Source of the DNA: Fratercula arctica
Lineage: Eukaryota; Chordata; Aves; Charadriiformes; Alcidae
Assembly: GCA_947846985.1 (NCBI GenBank)
Contig: CANTUZ010000003.1
Location: 95,942,674-96,006,673 of the forward strand
Direction of reading: 5' to 3'
DNA length: 64,000 nucleotides
A program made the position numbers and the translations under genes. Each line of letters opens with the position of its first letter. The stretch's first letter is position 1. Of this stretch, positions 24,780 through 38,324 are shown one piece after another. A model generated the notes under the pieces. That model ran no database searches, had not been told where the DNA came from, and worked only from the letters and a program-made list of their open reading frames with translations.

Positions 24780-25911
24780 GACTCCTCTGCAGACTTCCCC
24801 CTCCTCCCCCCGCCCCGGGGAGCCATCTCGCAGCCCAGCCGGCACAAGGCTGGCTCCGTACGGAGTCCCGGCATACCCCACCTCCACTGCACAGAGCTCA
24901 TTTGGGAAAGGACTCACGTCCCTCGCTCCCCGCCCGAGAAAAAGAAGCCGCCGCTCGGCCGCCTTCGCCCTCGCCCCGGCGGCGGCCGCGCACGTGGGGC
25001 CGCGGCGGATGGGGAGGGGGGGGCGAGCTGCGGCCCCGCTCCCCGCCGCGCCACCTGGCCGGCGGGCGCCCACGGGCAAGCCCCGGCTTGCCCGGGAAGC
25101 TCCGGGCTCCCACCGCCGCTTCAGCCGCGGGGGCGCCGGGCCCCCCGGCCTGTCTCTCCCCGACGAGGAGACGCTGCCCCGGCCGTGACACCGCCCTGCG
25201 GCCCGAGCCGTCGCCCCGGCTGCGGCGGTCACGGGTTCGCATCACGCTTCGATCAGGCTCCCGACGCGGAGCCATCTTGTCCCCCGGAGCCGCCGCCCGG
25301 CCCCGGCCTCCCCTTCCCGGCAGGGGGCTCCCGGACCCCGCCGCCTCCGCGCCACCGGCCTGACGCGGCCCAGGCGCGCTGGAGCCCCGGCTGCAGGGGC
25401 GCTGCCCTTCCCGGCGGCCGCCCGGCCCGGCAGACGCCACCAGACAGACATCGGCGGGGGGAGGCCGGGCCGGCGGGCGGGGCCGGCGGCAGCCAGGCTC
25501 ACAAAGCGGCTTTGTGCCCGGGGCCGGGCGGCTGGGGAGTCGCGGAGATATCGCCCCCTCCTCCTCTCCCGGCAGAGCAGGGGAGAGGGGGACCGGCAGG
25601 AGGAGAGGGGCGGCGGGGGCGGCAGGAAGGCCGAGCCACCCCGCAGCCGGGCTGGCTCGGTTCTCCTGCCGCCCGCCCAAGAGGAGCCGCAGGCCGGCGC
25701 TGCGAGAAGCCGCCCGGAGCCGGCGTGGCCCGGGCGATAGAACAAAGAGACAACATGGAGGAGACGCGGGGGGGTGGGGGGGGGGAGGAAGGGGGGGTAG
25801 GAGAGGCGCGGGAGCCGGGCACAGGCGGGCAGCCGGCAGGGCGCGGGGCGAGGGGCCGGGGGAGGCGGTCGGGGCGGGGAGGAGGGGGTGTCGCGGTCGG
25901 TCGGCACTCAC

Positions 25912-25950
25912 AGGAATATGGTTACTCATTGAAGACTGTAGCCTGATCAT
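25912..25950 (-). promoter_or_regulatory. PTP4A1: uORF exon-1 segment (13 codons)
   Basis: The ATG at 25950-25948 opens MIRLQSSMSNHIP, whose last codon ends exactly at the donor at 25912 (phase 0). A second in-frame ATG is at 25928. The context at the first ATG is weak (T at -3, A at +4), which would allow leaky scanning to the phosphatase start. It continues in exon 2 at 18072. Confidence 0.6.
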
Positions 25951-26135
25951 ACAGCCGGGGTGCGGGCGCCACCGCCGGGGGCAGGAGGAGCAGAACCAGG
26001 AGGAGGCGGAGGCGCTGGAGGCCGCGGAGCTGCCGGCGGGGGTTCGGCGGCGGAGCGGGGATGGACCATACAGCTGCGGCAGCGGGCGGCTCTGCGGGCT
26101 AGCGCGGAGCGGACGCGGCTGCACCAGGAGGGATA
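25912..26135 (-). other. PTP4A1: Probable PTP4A1 exon 1 (5'UTR) in the CpG island
   Basis: On the minus strand a strong donor, ATTCCT|GTGAGT, lies at 25912/25911. Unlike the flanking GC-rich DNA, the 40 bases before it have ordinary composition, as if constrained. The ORF there (from ATG at 25950) continues in frame into exon 2 after splicing. The upstream limit is a guess: an inverted CCAAT box (26216-26220) and a CRE-like element (26188-26195) suggest initiation at about 26100-26150. Another possible first-exon donor (GAC|GTGAGT) is at 24918/24917. Confidence 0.6.
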
Positions 26136-26800
26136 CTCGGGCACCGCCTCCCGCACAAGCGCCCCCGGGGCCCGCCCTTCGCTCACTACACGTCAGCGAC
26201 GAGCGTCGCGCCAGCCCAATCGGAGGCGCCGCTCGCGCGTCCGGGGCGGGAGCGAGGCGGCCGTTTGGCGGAGGGGGCGTGGCGGCGGCAGGGCCGGGCG
26301 GAGGCGGGAGGGAGGCGAGAGGCGGAGGCAGCCGGCGAGAACCGGTTCGTGAATGAAGCGGGTGGCGGCGGGGCCGGGGAGGGGCGCGGCGCGGCGGGGG
26401 CAGAGGGGGACGCGCGGGGATCGCCTCCGGGGGCCGGGCAGGGCCCGCCCTGCGCGGGAGTCACACCCCCAGCCTTCCCCAACACCCGCCGGGGCTTCGC
26501 CGGGAAGCGCCTGGCGCGGCCTCTGGTTCCCTTGAGCCGACGGGTTCGAGACTCTTCCCCGCGCCACCCTCCTCCGGTGCCGCTGCGGCCCTCCCTCTTC
26601 TCCCCGGCGTGAGGGGGAAGTCCGCGAGGGCAGGGAGCGGGGGGGTGAGGTGGGAGAGCCGGTCCCCGTGATGGCAGGTGGAGGCCGGGTGGTGGGTCGC
26701 GGCCCTTCGCGGAGGCCGAGGCTGAACGGCGGTGGGACAGCGGCGGCCCCACGTGGCTTGTCGTCCCTGAGTCCCCTCGCTGCCCGGCTGCGAAACCTCT

Positions 26801-28140
26801 TTTTTTGAGAGTTTAATGCGAGCTGGAAGCTGTCGGCAGCAGTTTTATCCGCAGATTATTCTGGGCTTTCCGAGATAAAAGTGATGATTTCTGGTTTTAC
26901 AGATGGGGAGATCCGGTAGGCCAGAAGCGGTGTGAGAACCAATATGGACTCTCCCAGCCTTGTCCTGCCTCTCTCCCGCTCCCAGGAAGCGCTGTCTCCC
27001 GAAGCACGGGCGTTCCTGGAAGGCGGACGTCTCCCGGGTGAGCCCCGGCGGTGGGAGACACCCGTGGTGTCACTGCCCTGCGTGGCAGGCGTGGGAGTCA
27101 GTCCCCAGCCGGACACTGCCAGCCCGGAAGAACGCCTTAATATGGGTCAGCGCTGGCTTTATGAAATGACAGGCTATTTTTAGCTTCAGTTAGCCTGGTA
27201 CCGTTCTCGTTACGTCTAACTAGTTAAGCCTTTCTTCTGCGTGTTACGTTATTGTTATTATGCAGACTACAAGAGCACGCAGAAGTTGGTTTTGGTCTAA
27301 GAAATGAACAACTCGGCTCTAATTCTTTGTCCAGAGGCATGGCTGTTTTTTGTGATTTTGCCCAAATTTTCTATTTTTGTTTAACCTGCAGAAACCATGG
27401 TTTGTACAGAGGAAGTTTTTGTGGTAACCGACGCGTGAGAGAGGGATGTGTTACTCAGAACATGTCTGTATTACCTTTCACTCTGCCTGGCTTCAGGTGG
27501 GCATAAGCTATTTTCTGACCAGCAGCCGTGTCTTTGCTAGGATAATATACTCAGCTTTTCTGGGCTATAAGTACACCTGGGCTGTATTTATTTACATTTG
27601 CATTTTGTATTTGCTGACTGACTCAGGGCACACGTCTGGTGAACTTGCAGCTATTTCAACTTCTCCACGTATAACTTCCTGAAAATGTGCTCAGAACCCT
27701 AGAAAATAAGATAGACGTCCCCAAGCCTAATGGCTGCTTATAATATTGTTTATTGTTGGTGGTTACAACGTTACGAAGGTTCTGGGGGGAAAAAAGAGAA
27801 AAAATCAACACAGCTTCTCTCATTGGTGAAGCTTGAGGAATTTGCTCTGGATAGAGTTCTGAGTCAGATTAAACAGCTCTTTACCTGCTTTAATCCATGC
27901 TGGTGTTTTGTTGTTGTTTTTTTTTCCTCCAACAGTGAAAACTTTTGTTTACTGTTTCATTACACATTAAACTGATCAGGTTTTTAGGATCAAATTGCTT
28001 TCCGCTGTAACATTCTCTTGGTACTGTCTAACAGTAGTTTACACTGGAAATAAGAGCTGCCAGTGGTTAGTTTGAAATTATATATCCTAAGAAGAAAGGA
28101 TTTAGTTCAGAAAGCTTTTAGTCTAAAAACATGTGGGGTT
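26801..28140. other. Shore of the CpG island, no gene recognised
   Basis: GC content falls over 26800-27150, then AT-rich sequence follows. A plus-strand GTGAGC donor-like site at about 27037 and another GGTGAG near 26644 could serve a divergent non-coding transcript, but nothing else supports one. Confidence 0.45.
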
Positions 28141-28178
28141 TGGTGTTTTTTTTTTTGTTTGTTTTTTTGTTTGTTTTG
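28141..28178. repeat. T/G low-complexity tract
   Basis: TTTTTTG and TTTG units run in series. Confidence 0.8.
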
Positions 28179-31100
28179 AGGAAAGAATGCCTGTATCATT
28201 TTAACTATTTAATATTCTTTATTATTATAATTGTCCCTATCTGGACCCCCTAAGTTGTGACTAATTATGTCATACTATTTGGTACTTAAGATGCAGTCAC
28301 TGTGTTTTACGCTCTGAGATGACGAGATACTTGGAGTGTGAGAGAAAAGTAGACTACAATGAAGTAGTTCATATAGTTCATAAAGTATTTCATGTAACAT
28401 ACAACAGAGTCAAAGATACTTATAGAGAGGTAGACAAATGGATAGTTGCAAGGTGCCAACTAGTGAAATGATGAAAGGAAGTGGGTTGAGGAGGCAGAAA
28501 GTAACAGAAAGAGACAAGACCCCTGAAGAACTTTAAAGATAAGAAAAAATAAATGCTTGTAAAGAGAAATCTGTGGGGAGAATTCGGAAGAGACCGATAT
28601 TATCAGTTTGAGAAGCAAAGATGTGATCATCACCATTGTTGTGGTATTCGGAAGATTAATGCAACTTTTATGATAGGAGGCTATAATAGGACAAAATTTA
28701 AATATATTTTTGAAGCAGTGTGAGTCAAAAATAAAACTTGGGCATAGTCTGAATGTCCAGCCCTTACATAGTTGGCTACTATCAATAGTTTTTGGAAGTT
28801 TTGCATTAAACCAGTCAATTTGAAGAATATCAAAGTTTCAAAAATCAAAATGATACGTTATACCTTATGATTACTTTCTTTTGTTTTATAAAACCTGCTG
28901 TTTGTAGTTTCTGATAATTTGTTTTTACCTGTGTTACCTTATTCTCTTCAGTATAATGATGAAAAAAAAATCCCTATTCACTTTCTTTATGTAAAAGTGT
29001 ATGCACTTTATACGCTTTGTTAGCCGTTTTTGTCAAGAAGGGGAATCCTAATATAAGTAGGAAGCAATTTTTCACTTCTGATCACCTTTGTCAACCTTCC
29101 TGTACTTACAAAAAATCCATTATATTATTTTTTAACCAGAGGACCAGAACAGGACGTAGTCTTCAACATGCAGTCACACAGTGTCCATGCATCACTTCGA
29201 AGTGGTTTGTATTAATTTCTTGCTACTACATGGGTTCTGGTTTGAGAATGCTCCTTCTGTGGATTTCATGAAAGTTAAACTTTAAAATATTACTCTTATG
29301 TTTGAAGTATGTATCTTTATGTATCAACTGATATAAATATTACTCAAAGAATAAATAAAAATACTGAAGCTTAGTGTGCTTGTCTTTTGCAGACACTTAA
29401 TTTCCTTAGACCCTCTAGACAGAAGTCAGTTGTCCCTGATATTTATGTGGGTCTTCTGTATCATAAGTTGAGGCCAAAAAACCCCCAAACAATTGTATAC
29501 AGGAAAAAAATATCAGAATCTGAATTTGTTTAAGTATCGGTTGGATGTAGTTTCACTGTAGTTTCAGTATGTATATGGGAATTAATCCTATTTTAAATTT
29601 GAATGGAATCGGGGGATTTTATATAGATATTGATGTCGTGTCCATTACTAGTCTATTTGTATGGGATTAACTCATGGACTTAAGGGTTTGCTGGTTAGAT
29701 CTTTGATTTGCTGATACTGACTGGAGTTTTTTGTGGGGAAATTTCTGAAGGCTGTGTTTATGCTTATGTCATGCCAGTGTTTAAAAAGGTGAAGTGAGTT
29801 GACTGTGACTGGGTTAGACTGTCGTCTAATAGAAAACTCATACATGTCTAAGCTGATTAAAACAAAAAAGAATTAAAGGATAAGAATATAATTAATGCAA
29901 ATGAATGTAGTTCTAGGGTAAATAGCTATTGTAAAGAAAGCTGACTTAATGCTTTGATAAGATTACAAGATGGGCATACAAGTAACTGCATAGCTGTAAC
30001 GCTAAATGTTCATGTTTTCAAACAGTTTTATCAAAGGAATGTAATCAAATATCACTGAAAAAAACAAGTGTGACTGATGCAAAGACTGATGAATAGCAAG
30101 TAACAATGATGTTGACATAGTTCTGCAGAGTAATCTAGATTGTTTATCACTCATTAAAAATATGTTTTAGTATGGACACATACAAAGTCATACAGCTAGA
30201 ACCAGGAGCACAAGCAAAATTTATAATTTTTTAAGAATGCTTCTCTTCCTCTTGGAAGAGTCCAGGGATTATAATGGACAAGTAAGTCAATATGAACTCC
30301 CAGGGCAGTGCTGTGGTAACGGTAAAAATGATCCTTGTGTGATCCTTAGATATCTAACATGAAATTGTGAGAAGGAGTAAAGGGATTTTTATTTTTAAAT
30401 AGCATCAATACTAACTATTGAAATACCATGTGCAGTTCTGTTGACCACAGACCTCTCAAGTTACCTTATTTTCTCATATTAAAAAAAACCAATGTGTCTG
30501 GAGCCTGTGGGTGGTGATGTTTCACATGCCCTATCACCTACTTCTTTCTTTACAGTTAGGCTCCTACTCTAGCCCTTTTTCTTCTCCCTCTTCAGTTAGG
30601 TTCAGTGCCGTAGCGTCTCTCAGATTCTGTGATCTTCTGGTTTTCTGGTGAACAGGGTAATGGAGTGGAAGAGACTGCAGGATAGCGTCAATTGTTTCTG
30701 TAAAATTTGTGTTTGAGATGTGGTAGGTCCACAGCTGTGTCTTAAAACAGATAGTGACATATTGGTGAGAATGTAAAGCTGCAAAAAATATTAAAAGATT
30801 GGAAACAGTGAGACATGTAAAGGACTCTCCCTATTTAACTCAAGAGGTAGAGTCGGTGGTATCTCACAAGGAGAAAATACAGTCTTCTAAAGGTTTCTTA
30901 ATTTGAAGAGTAAGGTGGAATGGATGATAAAAGTCTGACAAGGTCACATGCTCTGACAAATACAAGTTACCGGCTTCAGTACAGCAATCACTGGGTGAAA
31001 TTTCATACCCTGTGATGCAAAGGAGATTATAAAACTACAAAATATAGGTTTTCACATCTTGAGGAAAGAATCTAATGGGAAGAGAACACTTTTGATAGAA

Positions 31101-33289
31101 GATGCTTTATTTGAGTTTTTTTTAGATAGTTCAAACTCCTCATGGTATTTATATCGCAATGGAGGTGTATAATTTCTTAAATTTTGTCTTACCTGGAAAT
31201 TTTGCTTTTAGTATTTCTAGAATTCATTAATACTTACAATTTAACTGAGTGTTTCTTTATATTTTTCCACTGATGATAATTTCTTAGTGTATATGAAATT
31301 CTTCTAAATTACTTAGTTTCTTGCTCTTCTCAGTTTTTGCTGTCAGCTTCATTTCTGTGGCTTGGTCTCATTTATTTCCCCTCTAGCATATTTTCCTCTT
31401 CATTGTTTCATGGATGTCTTTGGTCAAAATCTGTTTTCAAACTGCATCCTTTTGTGCAGTCCTTTAAAGAGTCTCATGACTGTTAAATGTTAATTCATTT
31501 ATCTCCTATGTCCAAGTTTTGCTCAATAGTCAGGGAGCCTGTTCTGTATCCATGGCCCAGGCCTTCATGGTCACAGCATACATTCAAGTCCTCTACTGCT
31601 GGCATATAGCACCTAAGAAAGCACTAAGAAGCACTGTTCTAGCAAAAGATTGACGGAATAGACCTGTGCTCTATGCTAGAGGAGGAAACCTGTCCTCTGT
31701 GGAAATTTCTGTGCTGATGTGCTGGAGATATATTTGATGTATATGTGGTTTTGAGTGGAATTAAGTGGTTGAAGAGCGATACAGAATTAAGCTTATTGTA
31801 GGAAATTTACGTGTGTTGCTCAAGCACATTGTCAAAACTGAAAGACTTTACAGTGGATTCTTCATATTCGTTTGGTTTCTTTGTCCATGTATATTTGTAA
31901 AAAATACTCTGAATTAATTTTGAGCATTTAGCACAGACCTTTCTGACCATTAATGTAAATAGGCACTTCATATACAAGGTGTGGTACGCTAAAGGTTTCT
32001 GGTATAGTATCATGATCTTGGTCTAGACCTTGTGTATATGCTTTAGTGGTAATGAGAATTGTTTTCCATTTTCAGCTCCCAAAACTGCTTCTGATTTTGG
32101 AAGATAATATCATTTCACTTTCTTTCTGGAACTCTGGTAATATACGTTGGCCATGGACTAGTTAGAGGGAGTAGAGAACTACTCTACTTCACAAATACAA
32201 CCCAATTTTGTGAAGCTTCTTTTCAGTTGTTTATTAGGAATATTCAGTGAATTCCTAATGTTGCTTCTGTCTGTTCAAGAAAAGAATTGTCTTTGTAATG
32301 GACTTTATGCCCAATATGTGTTAAAACTTTGGAGATGATACACTAAAGAAGGATTTTTTTAAAACTGAAGAAGTCATGATCTTTTATACGCACATGCTGT
32401 AATTGTCACTCGGCAGGTTTAACATTCATAATTGGCACTTAGGCAACATATAATCCAAGTAGGTGCTAATTTAAGTATTACAGGAGTAATCCTAAAGTTG
32501 AATAGTTTAAAAAAAAAATTGCCCAATCTTCCTCACAAGTAAGTTTTCTGTTGTTATGCACTTCTACAATGTATCTATTTATTTATTTGTATTGAAGTAG
32601 ATTAAGCCTCATCATTAGGAAAGCTGGGTTTTTTTCATTTCGTTTAAGTTAGCTTTTCTCCAAACAGTCTTTTTGGAACAGTCCAGTGGTCTGACATTCT
32701 GGATATATCATGGCATTTATCTCAACAAGCTGTTCGAGCTGACAGTCTGGGAATATTTTCTCAAGATACATTAGGGGGTGAATCAGAGCCTGGCCATAGG
32801 GATGTTGCTAATAGTGCTTTCCATATTTGCTGTGAGTGAGTATGTAGGAAATTGTGGTGTGAAAAATCCTATACAGCTGCTGTTACAAAACTGCAATCTA
32901 ATTCTGGGTTAATTTGTTACTGTCTTTCAACAGTGCTGCTAATGAAGACTGCTAAACTGATTCTTTAATAATAATATCTTTGACATTTTAATGGCAATTA
33001 CAAGAGCATACGGCAATTACAAGGCCTCGTATCTATTGCCTTTTAAAAAGTTTTTTGGATGAGTGTGAAAATTCATTTCTGTTTTTGGTCTAAAACGTTA
33101 ACCACAGATTTTATTGCCTTGTGCTGTTAGTGCTGCAGCCAGAACTAAACAGCAATGTCTTTGCTCAGTCTGTTCAGATTACTGCAGCTATCAATCACTC
33201 ACTGCCTGTTCAGCATCCTCTCCACACTGCTCCTGATTTTTTCCCCTCCTTTGTTAGGGAAAAATGTTCATTGATTTTTCTGTTTGGGG

Positions 33290-33330
33290 TTTTTTGTTTT
33301 TTTTTTTGGTTTGGTTTGGTTTTTTTTGTG
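33290..33330. repeat. T/G low-complexity tract
   Basis: A T-rich run interrupted by GGTTT units. Confidence 0.8.
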
Positions 33331-33912
33331 CAGCAAAATAGCAACAAATTATCAAGACAGGAAAACTTTACAGGTCCACTTTTATAACTCGCTGTATTCA
33401 TCTGTCAACTGATATGCTGTACTGTCACTAGACTCAAAAGTATGTCTTGTCGTGTACTGTTGGAATTCCGTTACTGTTAAAAATTGTTGCTTTTGATTTT
33501 AATTCTGAGATTTGAATTAAAAATTGAGAGATAGCTAGTAACAGAAGCTCTGTTGCAGTTCTATTCCGTGCTCAAATATAAGCCTATGCCATTAAATTTA
33601 GAAAATGTCATAGAAAATACAAATGATCATGTTTTCTTGTTAGGTGTACATGTCCTTTTGTTGCTTCTTTTTTGTATAGTACCATAGTTGTCAGTGTATT
33701 AGAAAAGATTCATACTTCTGAAATTTTGAATTTAGCAGGAAAAACAAATCACTTGGAAATGAAAATATGTGTAATCTTATGATCCAAAGCTCACAAATGC
33801 AGGGAGATTAACTAGTACTACTTTAAATGGAGAAAATAATGTATATTTAAAAATCAAGATGGCAGCTGTAAGCCAATATAAGGAAAAGATTAGTTATTTT
33901 CTGTGCTTCCTT

Positions 33913-33934
33913 AAAAAAAAAAAAAAAAAAAAAA
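33913..33934. repeat. Poly(A) run, 22 nt
   Basis: An uninterrupted A tract. No retrocopied sequence was recognised before it. Confidence 0.9.
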
Positions 33935-36900
33935 GCAACTTTTCTATTTTATTTTAAACAAGAAAGCACCTGAGAACTGTCAGTCTCCATGATCTGGTGC
34001 TGAGATTATCTTCGATCCCTAATTTCCTTTGCCTCTTGCTTGAATAAACTGGTTCAGCAAATCAGAAATATGCTAAGTCTTTGTTATAAAAAAGGACTTT
34101 TGTTTGGTCTTGCAGTGGGTAGAATGTATCAGGCTGTCAATAAACACACACTTTTTTGCAACACTGACATTCAAATGGTGTTGTAGGTCATATGCTATTT
34201 TGCTTTCAGTCTGCCAGATGAACTCTGCACCAGCCTTTGCTATGTGTGTAATTAAATTGTCTTTTCCCTGGGCTTGCACAGTCAGAATATTACTTGGGCC
34301 AGCAGTCGTGTAAGACTGTTGGCCAAAATACATACCAAACAAATAGTAGGGACCTGTACCCTGTTGAGAATATGATGACTAAATACATTATAGTTCGCTT
34401 GTGCAAGTTTCTTCATGCAGAAAGGCTTCCTTTGTACCCATAGTGCTATGCACCTTTTTAAATTTTTCAAACTATTAGTTCTGAACCTGTCATCAAACCC
34501 AAAACCAGGGAGTGTAATATGGTTGTAGTTGATATGTTCGTATGTGTTCTCAGCAATGCAAGCTGTGGGCACATGCACTTAGCAATAACCCTGTTTTCTG
34601 AAACTAGCTATTACTTCAACATGTTTCTGATGCCACGTGGGTAACTTTTTTTTTAATAATGAGAGTTACCATCTCTACACCAAGAAGAGAGGGACACATT
34701 TGTTTCTACATCTGTTTAAGTGCAAAATTGTGGAGCCACTGCAACTATTCACTATCTGTGTTTAAATGTCCCCATCCTAGAATTGCACAATTCCTGCCTG
34801 AAACGCCAGTGTATGCTTGAGGATAGAGTAACAATTGCAGCAGTTTCCATGGCTGTCCAGTTTATCATAAAAATATTATGATAGTCATTTCTTTGATTTT
34901 CAGCATCTTCTCATGTTCTAGTATTGTCCAAAAGGCATGAAGCGTCACGTGGATTTCTCCATCATAACATAAACACTTAGAATTGGGGGCAGCATGTTTA
35001 TTGTATCTGTGATGCAAATGGAGAGTAGTAAGAACTACAGGGGCCAGAAGTATCCGATGTGTATGTGGTGGCAAGCTAAAGTATCTTCCGTTCTTAGAGC
35101 CAGAAAGGAAAAATAATCTGTTTGCTTTGTTCCTAGAGACGCACCAGTCAGAAGGGCATTAGGTAAACTTGGGTATACCATCATAACCATTAGAGTAAGC
35201 AAGTGCACTGGTGAATATTCAGGATATACTTGGTTTATCAAATTGCAGATAATCAGAGGTAGTTTGCTTTAAGGTTGTCTGAGTAGATGTGAAAATACTC
35301 TGTCAGGTGGACATACCCACTGTGGATAATCATATATAGTGAAAGTCATGTCCTTGAAGCTGGCCTTTGGAAGGGAAGGAAAAAGGAGGAGAAAAATATG
35401 GAGCTAAGTGCTAAGTCTTACTACATAGGTCACAACAGGTAATTCAGAAAATCTAACAGTATTTGCAATGACAGGAAAAGGTGAAGTAGCTCTTTGAGAT
35501 GCCAATAGAACCAATATTTCCTGCAGAGTCTCTCTCAGACACTTTTGAAAGATTTTAGTACACCAAAAGACACTCCATGCAAAGTGCACCTAGTTAGTAG
35601 AAGAAGAAAATTCTTAGGATACAGACAAGATGAATGTAAAATTGATAATAAATTTTTTTTCTGCAGTACTGTAGAATAACTAAAGAAGCTTAGAAGCAGA
35701 CTCTCATTTTCACTACACAAAGTATACTTTTTCAAGAAACCAGATTCTAAAATTTACTGATATCTTTCTTGTAGCTTGTCATTTTATTAGAAATTTCAGC
35801 TTAAAAATAACCCCCGCCACTGTAGAAAACATCATAAAAATCCCGAACTTCTAATATCTAAGCATCAAGATACTTTTCAAGATTTAATTTTATTAAATCA
35901 TTTGTAAGCAAGCAAGAAACAACCTGGAGACATTTTCAAAAGTCTGGGCAATGTGATACCAGAACTCTGCAGACACTGTTCCTAAGAATTAATGCTACAA
36001 ACTTGGGAGAGAACCTCTGAAATCGAGCACATTATGCTGCTCAGTGGATGCAAGCAAAAGCCTGAAAACCTCTGCTGTCTATTGTTAGGCTCATAAGGCA
36101 GCTCTCTGAACCATGCATTTTCTGAAGCCTCTCAACCTGTTAGTGATTCAGTAAGTCTGGACTTGAAGCTTTCAGAGCCAAGCATTATTTGTACAAGATA
36201 AAAGTGACCGATCACTCTCTGATTTGACTAAAATACAATGAAAAGTAATGCAGGAATCATTACTTACAATGCAGGTACCATTGTGAATACAACTGGTCAT
36301 AAATACTTCGATATACCGCTGCTCATATTTTGGTGTTTTTTTGCTATACTATTTTCCATTTTCATGTACTTTCGTTATCCTTATTTAGGAAAGAACAACT
36401 GATATCCTATCTTTCAGAAAATAGCCTGAAGCCTTTATTCAGGTTTTACTCTGCTTTATTCAGGCATATTCTCACATATGAAACTAACTTTGGAGACAAA
36501 TAAATATGACTTCATCTCAGATAAAGAGCTGAGCAAAAGGTAAGTTTTACTTTTGGAATTTGGCCTTTAGTTTAAAAGATTACTTTTCAAAAGCATCTAA
36601 ATGATCTCAGAGTGTAAGTCATGTTTTCCAAGGCAATAGTTATTTGGGGATTCCCAGCTTTAGATGGTGCCAGCATAAGGGAATTCACACCCATAATTAG
36701 ATGTTACGGATTCCTGTTCAAAACTTGAGAACTAGGAGACTAAGAACAGGAGTCGGCACAGCTCACTGGGAGATACAGCAAACAAAAAATGTAGAGGAGA
36801 GGAGTAAAACTTAAATAACCTGGTCAGCTCTTGGGGGATGAGGCTGACTTTCTTTAGTCAGGCTGCAGTCATAACAAAGGAAGAAAACAGGCAAACATGG

Positions 36901-38324
36901 GGGTGAAAGTTCTTGAACGTAAGCGTGAAACTAGTATATTTAAAAAGTAAAGCATTTTAAAAATATACTATGGCCTCTAAGAAAACTTACTAAAGTGCTG
37001 ATGAGTTAAGAAAAAGAAAGAGGTATCAGTACAGCCTGCAGGTGAAGAAAATTATCAGCAAAGTAAATGGCTACTCCAGTCAGTTTGTAAATACATTTCA
37101 GCCTGTGTAGCACCATCAGGATAATACTGCTTTAAACAATGTTTTCATTTATCTGCTTATCCATCATAGGAACATAAAATAGAAGGTTCCTACCTGTAAT
37201 TTTCTCATTCCCATACTGCCTCACTCAAATCCATTCATTCTCTAGAAACTAAAGCAGCATGGTTTCTTCGTTATTACAATTATGTAACATTTTAAGTACT
37301 TCTGTGGACTGCTTTCTCTATGTATTGTACAAGTTCTTTATTTTTAAGGATTTCACATTTCACTTACCCATGTTTGACAACCCTTCCTTCTGCTTTTTCT
37401 CTGTTGGCATTATAGAAACCAATGACTAGTAACAATACTGTTTTCTTCGTCTTATTTGCCACAAGGCTACATATTCATTTTTTCTTTACTCCTGTGATCT
37501 CAGTCCTGTGTCTCGTGCACCAGGCTACCTCAATCTTCTTTAGAACATTCTTCAAGGATTGCAGTCTTCAACCTCAGAAGCAGAGGTGAAAATGTATAAC
37601 TTTATTTCCCCTTCTGAGTGGTCAGGAATTCAGTTTTATATTTAGTCTTAGGGATTGGTTGGTTTTCCTCTCCCTTATGCTCTGTATTTCTTCTATACTG
37701 TCTTTTTCAAGTTCTCCTGACCTGAGCTGTCTCCATTCCTGCCTACATATTTGTATGCTTTCCTTGTGTTCTGTCTTCTGCCATGTTATTATATGGCAAA
37801 AATGGTGTAAATTGTTGTCTTTGGAGTAACTGTCATTGCATTATAGAAGATGTAATGTGAAACAGGAAACAAAATGATAAATACAGAAAACCCTAATCAG
37901 AGGATTGACTTGTAATGCAGCAAATTTATGAATTAGTATTCACACAAATTCAGACATTTAACTCAAACTAAATCAGATTCATTTCCCTTAAAGTGGCAAA
38001 AGAGACACCCAACGTTGGGCTGCAGCTCATTTAGAAACCTACCGTAGTAGGATACATCCCACTTAACTTTTACCATCGTGAGTTAGGTGTCAAATGTGAG
38101 TTAATGGTCTAGGCTTCCTCTGTGATTCAGAGAGAGAGACAGAAGCCCTTTTAGAGGGTAATTAATCCTGTTCTGAAATAAGTATTTGAGGTGGGATAAA
38201 TTGCTTTTCAGCAGTATTTCTCTTAACTGTGGAGAGAGAATGAATAACGTTCAAACTGGTAATATGAATCCTGTCCCCCTTGGGCAGCTTAAGGTAAATG
38301 GATATATAAACTCCCCCATAGTTT

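Larger units (their letters stand above)
24780..26800. promoter_or_regulatory. PTP4A1: CpG-island promoter of PTP4A1
   Basis: About 2 kb of very GC-rich, CpG-dense DNA rises abruptly from AT-rich intron sequence. Visible elements are GC boxes (GGGGCGGGG at 25871-25879, GGGGCGGG at 26243-26250), CCAAT on the plus strand at 26216-26220, a CRE-like ACACGTCA at 26188-26195, a YY1-like AAGATGGC (minus strand) at about 25271-25279, and CACGTG E-boxes at 24991-24996 and 26750-26755. No TATA box is placed for the gene. This is a housekeeping-type promoter and could also fire to the right. Long ORFs inside it are GC-composition artefacts. Confidence 0.9.
28179..38319. other. AT-rich sequence without recognisable gene
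   Basis: About 10 kb upstream of the PTP4A1 promoter. It holds only short frames, a T/G tract at 33290-33330 and an A22 run at 33913-33934. No CR1, LTR or conserved coding pattern is seen. It may hold distal enhancers or alternative upstream PTP4A1 exons, which cannot be recognised by eye. Confidence 0.5.

Noticed and set aside
24768..26752. Several long ORFs (up to 408 codons) on both strands in the CpG island
   Set aside because: They overlap each other in different frames, are Pro/Ala/Arg/Gly-rich and reflect the lack of AT-rich stop codons in GC-rich DNA. Several use non-ATG starts.
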